In this document: one piece after another, positions 32,883-35,148 of the stretch | Numbering within the stretch: the stretch's first letter is position 1 | Layout: each line of letters starts with the position of its first letter | DNA from: an uncultured Ruminococcus sp. | Lineage (GTDB): Bacteria; Bacillota; Clostridia; Oscillospirales; Acutalibacteraceae | NCBI GenBank assembly: GCA_902790475.1 | Contig: CADASG010000010.1 | Location: 1-35,148 of the forward strand | DNA: 35,148 nucleotides | Direction of reading: 5' to 3' | Made by a program: the position numbers and the translations under genes | Notes under the pieces: generated by a model | Told to the model about the DNA's origin: nothing | What the model saw: the letters and a program-made list of their open reading frames with translations, nothing else | The model's database searches: none

Positions 32883-32905
32883 GGGCGAGTTTATCCGCCC
32901 GTTTT
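32883..32905 (+). terminator. Weak terminator or attenuator between the ANTAR gene and carA
   Basis: GGGCG (32883-32887) pairs with CGCCC (32896-32900) around an 8-base loop and is followed by GTTTTG. The stem is only 5 bp. It ends about 30 bases before the carA start. It could let polymerase through or act as a target of an antiterminator. Confidence 0.35.
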
Positions 32906-32936
32906 GAATAAACCACTATTTGAAAGGATTGTTACT

Positions 32937-34019
32937 ATGAGTCGTGCTGCGTATTTAGTGCTCGAAAACGGAACGGTTTTTGAGGGCAAGGCATTTGGCG
33001 CCGAAAAAGAAACTATGGGAGAGCTTGTTTTTACAACCGCTATGACAGGCTATCTTGAAACACTCACCGACCCCAGCTACTTTGGTCAGGTGGTTCTTCA
33101 CACATTCCCTCTTATCGGTAATTACGGCGTCATTCGTTCGGATTTCGAGACCCCTACTCCCGCGCTCAATGGTTATATTGTAAGAGAATGGTGTCAAGCG
33201 CCGTCCAACTTCCGCAGTGAGGGCGATCTTGACACCTTTTTAAAAGAGAAGGGCGTTACGGGTATCTGCGGCCTTGACACCCGCGCGCTCACCAGAATCG
33301 TCCGCGAATACGGCGTTATGAACTGCCGTATTCAGTACACACCCGAGGTGACCGACGAGATCCTCAATGAGCTCAAGGGCTTTGTCATCACCGAGGCGGT
33401 TGAGAAAACCACGATCTCCGAGATCGAGAACTTCCCCGTTGAAAACGCGAAGTACCACGTTGTTCTCATGGACTTCGGTGCAAAGCACAACATCGGCAGA
33501 GAGCTCAACAAGCGCGGCTGCAACCTGACGGTTGTTCCCGCTCACACCAAAGCCGAGGAAGTCCTCGCGCTCAATCCCGACGGCATTATGCTCTCGAACG
33601 GCCCCGGAGATCCCGCAAAGAACACCGCTGTCATCGAGGAGCTCAGAAAGCTCACCGAGAGCAAGGTCCCGATGTTCGGTATCTGCCTCGGTCATCAGCT
33701 TCTCGCGCTCGCACACGGCGCAAAGACTCAAAAGCTCAAGTACGGTCACCGCGGCGCGAACCAGCCCGTCAAGGAGCTTGAGACAGGCAAGGTTTACATC
33801 ACCTCTCAGAACCACGGCTACGCGGTTGTTTCCGACAGCCTGCCGGAGGACAGCGAGGTCAGCTACGTAAACGGCAACGACAACACCTGCGAGGGCGTAA
33901 CCTACACGAGCTTCCCTGCTTTTTCGGTGCAGTTCCATCCCGAAGCTCACGGCGGTCCGCTCGATACCTCGTTCCTCTTCGACCGCTTCCTCAAGATGAT
34001 GGACGACAACAAGAAGTAA
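32937..34019 (+). CDS. carA: Carbamoyl-phosphate synthase small (glutaminase) subunit
   Basis: A 360-residue protein. The N-terminal domain begins AAYLVLENGTVFEGKAFGA and includes MTGYLETLTDPSYFGQ and CGLDTRALTRIVRE. The C-terminal class I glutamine amidotransferase has LSNGPGDPA, the nucleophile Cys in GICLGHQLLALAHGA, YGHRGANQPV, and the His-Glu pair in QFHPEAHGGP. It releases ammonia from glutamine and passes it to CarB. The ATG at 32937 is chosen because the family begins there and GAAAGGATT precedes it; an open frame extends to 32904. Codons are strongly biased towards GC-ending forms, as in highly expressed genes. carB follows after 53 bases. Confidence 0.97.
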   Translation: MSRAAYLVLENGTVFEGKAFGAEKETMGELVFTTAMTGYLETLTDPSYFGQVVLHTFPLIGNYGVIRSDFETPTPALNGYIVREWCQAPSNFRSEGDLDTFLKEKGVTGICGLDTRALTRIVREYGVMNCRIQYTPEVTDEILNELKGFVITEAVEKTTISEIENFPVENAKYHVVLMDFGAKHNIGRELNKRGCNLTVVPAHTKAEEVLALNPDGIMLSNGPGDPAKNTAVIEELRKLTESKVPMFGICLGHQLLALAHGAKTQKLKYGHRGANQPVKELETGKVYITSQNHGYAVVSDSLPEDSEVSYVNGNDNTCEGVTYTSFPAFSVQFHPEAHGGPLDTSFLFDRFLKMMDDNKK

Positions 34020-34072
34020 TCTCAGAAATATTCAAAAATAGCTGAACATTCTATAAAGTAAGGATTGATAGT

Positions 34073-35148
34073 ATGCCACTGAAAAAGGATATTAAAAGAG
34101 TAATGGTTATCGGCTCGGGTCCCATCGTCATCGGACAGGCTGCCGAATTTGACTACGCCGGCACCCAGGCGTGCCGCGCCCTCAAGGAGGAGGGTCTTGA
34201 GGTTATCCTCGTAAACTCCAACCCCGCGACAATCATGACCGACAACGCCATGGCGGATAAAATCTATATCGAGCCGCTCACCCTCGATGTGGTAAAGCGC
34301 ATTATCATCAAAGAAAAGCCCGACAGCCTGCTTTCGACCCTCGGCGGTCAGACAGGTCTGACGCTCTCAATGCAGCTCGCGAAGGAAGGCTTCCTCGAGA
34401 AGCACGGCGTTCAGCTGCTCGGCGCGAAGCCCGAAACTATCGACAAGGCGGAGGACAGACAGCTGTTCAAGGACACAATGGTGTCCATCAACCAGCCCGT
34501 CATTCCGTCGCTTGTCGTAAACGACGTTGAATCCGCCGTTAAGTTCACAAACGAAATCGGCTACCCCGTCATTATCCGTCCCGCATTTACCCTCGGCGGC
34601 ACAGGCGGCGGTATTGTTAATAACGAGGAGGAGCTCAGAGAAATCACCTCGAACGGTCTTGAGCTTTCTCCGATTACCCAGGTTCTGGTCGAGAAGTGCA
34701 TCTCGGGCTGGAAGGAAATCGAGTTCGAGGTAATGCGCGACTCCATGGGCAACGTAATCACCATCTGCTCTATGGAGAACTTCGACCCCGTCGGCGTTCA
34801 TACCGGCGTTCATACCGGCGACTCAATCGTTATCGCGCCCGCTGTGACGCTCTCGGACAAGGAGTACCAGATGCTCCGTTCCGCGGCGCTCGACATCATC
34901 TCGGCTCTTAAGGTAGAGGGCGGCTGCAACTGTCAGTTTGCGCTCGATCCCGAGACCTTTGAATACGCCGTAATCGAGGTCAATCCGCGTGTTTCGCGTT
35001 CCTCGGCGCTCGCTTCAAAGGCTACCGGATACCCGATTGCCAAAGTTGCTTCCAAGATCGCTATCGGCTACACCCTCAGTGAAATTAAAAACGCCGTTAC
35101 GGGTACGACCTACGCGTGCTTCGAGCCCGCTATCGACTATGTTGTCGT
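34073..35148 (+). CDS. carB: Carbamoyl-phosphate synthase large subunit, N-terminal part (cut by window edge)
   Basis: The first 358 codons of a protein of about 1070 residues. It has [44 protein letters not shown], the ATP-grasp loop [25 protein letters not shown] and [25 protein letters not shown]. This is the first ATP-grasp half, which makes carboxyphosphate. The enzyme supplies carbamoyl phosphate for arginine and pyrimidines. An oddity: GVHT at 241-244 is directly repeated at 245-248 by an exact 12-base tandem duplication (34793-34816) in the His243 loop (E. coli numbering agrees). The frame is kept. The ATG is preceded by AAGGATT. Confidence 0.95.
   Translation, partial: MPLKKDIKRVMVIGSGPIVIGQAAEFDYAGTQACRALKEEGLEVILVNSNPATIMTDNAMADKIYIEPLTLDVVKRIIIKEKPDSLLSTLGGQTGLTLSMQLAKEGFLEKHGVQLLGAKPETIDKAEDRQLFKDTMVSINQPVIPSLVVNDVESAVKFTNEIGYPVIIRPAFTLGGTGGGIVNNEEELREITSNGLELSPITQVLVEKCISGWKEIEFEVMRDSMGNVITICSMENFDPVGVHTGVHTGDSIVIAPAVTLSDKEYQMLRSAALDIISALKVEGGCNCQFALDPETFEYAVIEVNPRVSRSSALASKATGYPIAKVASKIAIGYTLSEIKNAVTGTTYACFEPAIDYVV
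34793..34816 (+). repeat. Exact tandem 12-base duplication in carB
   Basis: GGCGTTCATACC occurs twice in direct succession, adding Gly-Val-His-Thr. The usual CarB sequence here is [MV]-G-[IV]-H-T-G-D-S with no repeat. Either a genuine insertion in an active-site loop or a sequencing/assembly error. Confidence 0.9.

Noticed and set aside
33240-33950. 236-residue open frame on the minus strand inside carA
   Set aside because: Shadow of the strongly codon-biased carA gene, whose motifs are unmistakable on the plus strand.
1-35148. CRISPR array, insertion sequence, tRNA or rRNA
   Set aside because: No regularly spaced repeats, transposase-like frames, terminal repeat pairs with target duplications, or tRNA/rRNA-like sequences were seen.

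Overview
The window looks like a chromosomal segment from a Gram-positive Clostridia member, probably a Ruminococcus-like gut bacterium (Oscillospirales). The reasons are a type III glutamine synthetase C-terminus, a class D sortase, strong GGAGG ribosome sites, SigA-type promoters, a BY-kinase polysaccharide system and an ANTAR regulator next to carAB. The taxonomic call is inference; no rRNA or tRNA gene is present.

Layout. (1) 1-271: 3' end of a glutamine synthetase. (2) 585-2763, plus strand: a three-gene sortase operon (secreted, membrane-anchored protein; class D sortase; membrane protein) behind a clear promoter. (3) 2764-3178: non-coding, with a terminator-like hairpin, an unassigned compact fold and a second promoter. 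(4) 3179-5367, plus: polysaccharide chain-length/kinase pair and a priming sugar-phosphate transferase, ending in a strong bidirectional terminator. (5) 5421-6560, minus: a nucleotidyltransferase-fold protein. (6) 6720-28622, minus: one very long exopolysaccharide operon of 19 genes. In transcription order it holds dTDP-L-rhamnose genes (rfbABDC), UDP-glucuronate/galacturonate genes, phosphohexomutase, GDP-mannose and GDP-D-rhamnose genes, glycosyltransferases, Wzy polymerase, Wzx flippase, an acyltransferase and a GT2 enzyme. Its promoter lies about 230 bases upstream of rfbA, leaving a long structured leader. (7) 29260-31967, minus: an isolated three-gene phage-tail cassette (baseplate/fibre protein with a C-type-lectin-like end, a 75-residue protein and an XkdX-like protein). 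It has its own promoter, a palindromic operator candidate and a terminator. (8) 32301-35148, plus: an ANTAR regulator, carA and the 5' part of carB.

How it works together. Regions 4 and 6 form a complete Wzx/Wzy-dependent surface polysaccharide system. The priming transferase loads the lipid carrier, glycosyltransferases extend the unit using L-rhamnose, uronic acid, mannose and/or D-rhamnose donors, Wzx flips it, Wzy polymerises it, and the CapA/CapB pair controls chain length. The two transcription units converge.

Most notable: the orphan phage receptor-binding cassette whose last ~35 residues look like a diversity-generating-retroelement target, with no reverse transcriptase or template in the window; an exact 12-base in-frame duplication in carB repeating the His-containing GVHT loop; a ManC-like/cupin/type I ManA fusion with diverged ManC motifs beside an intact ManC; and the long EPS leader with terminator-like hairpins.
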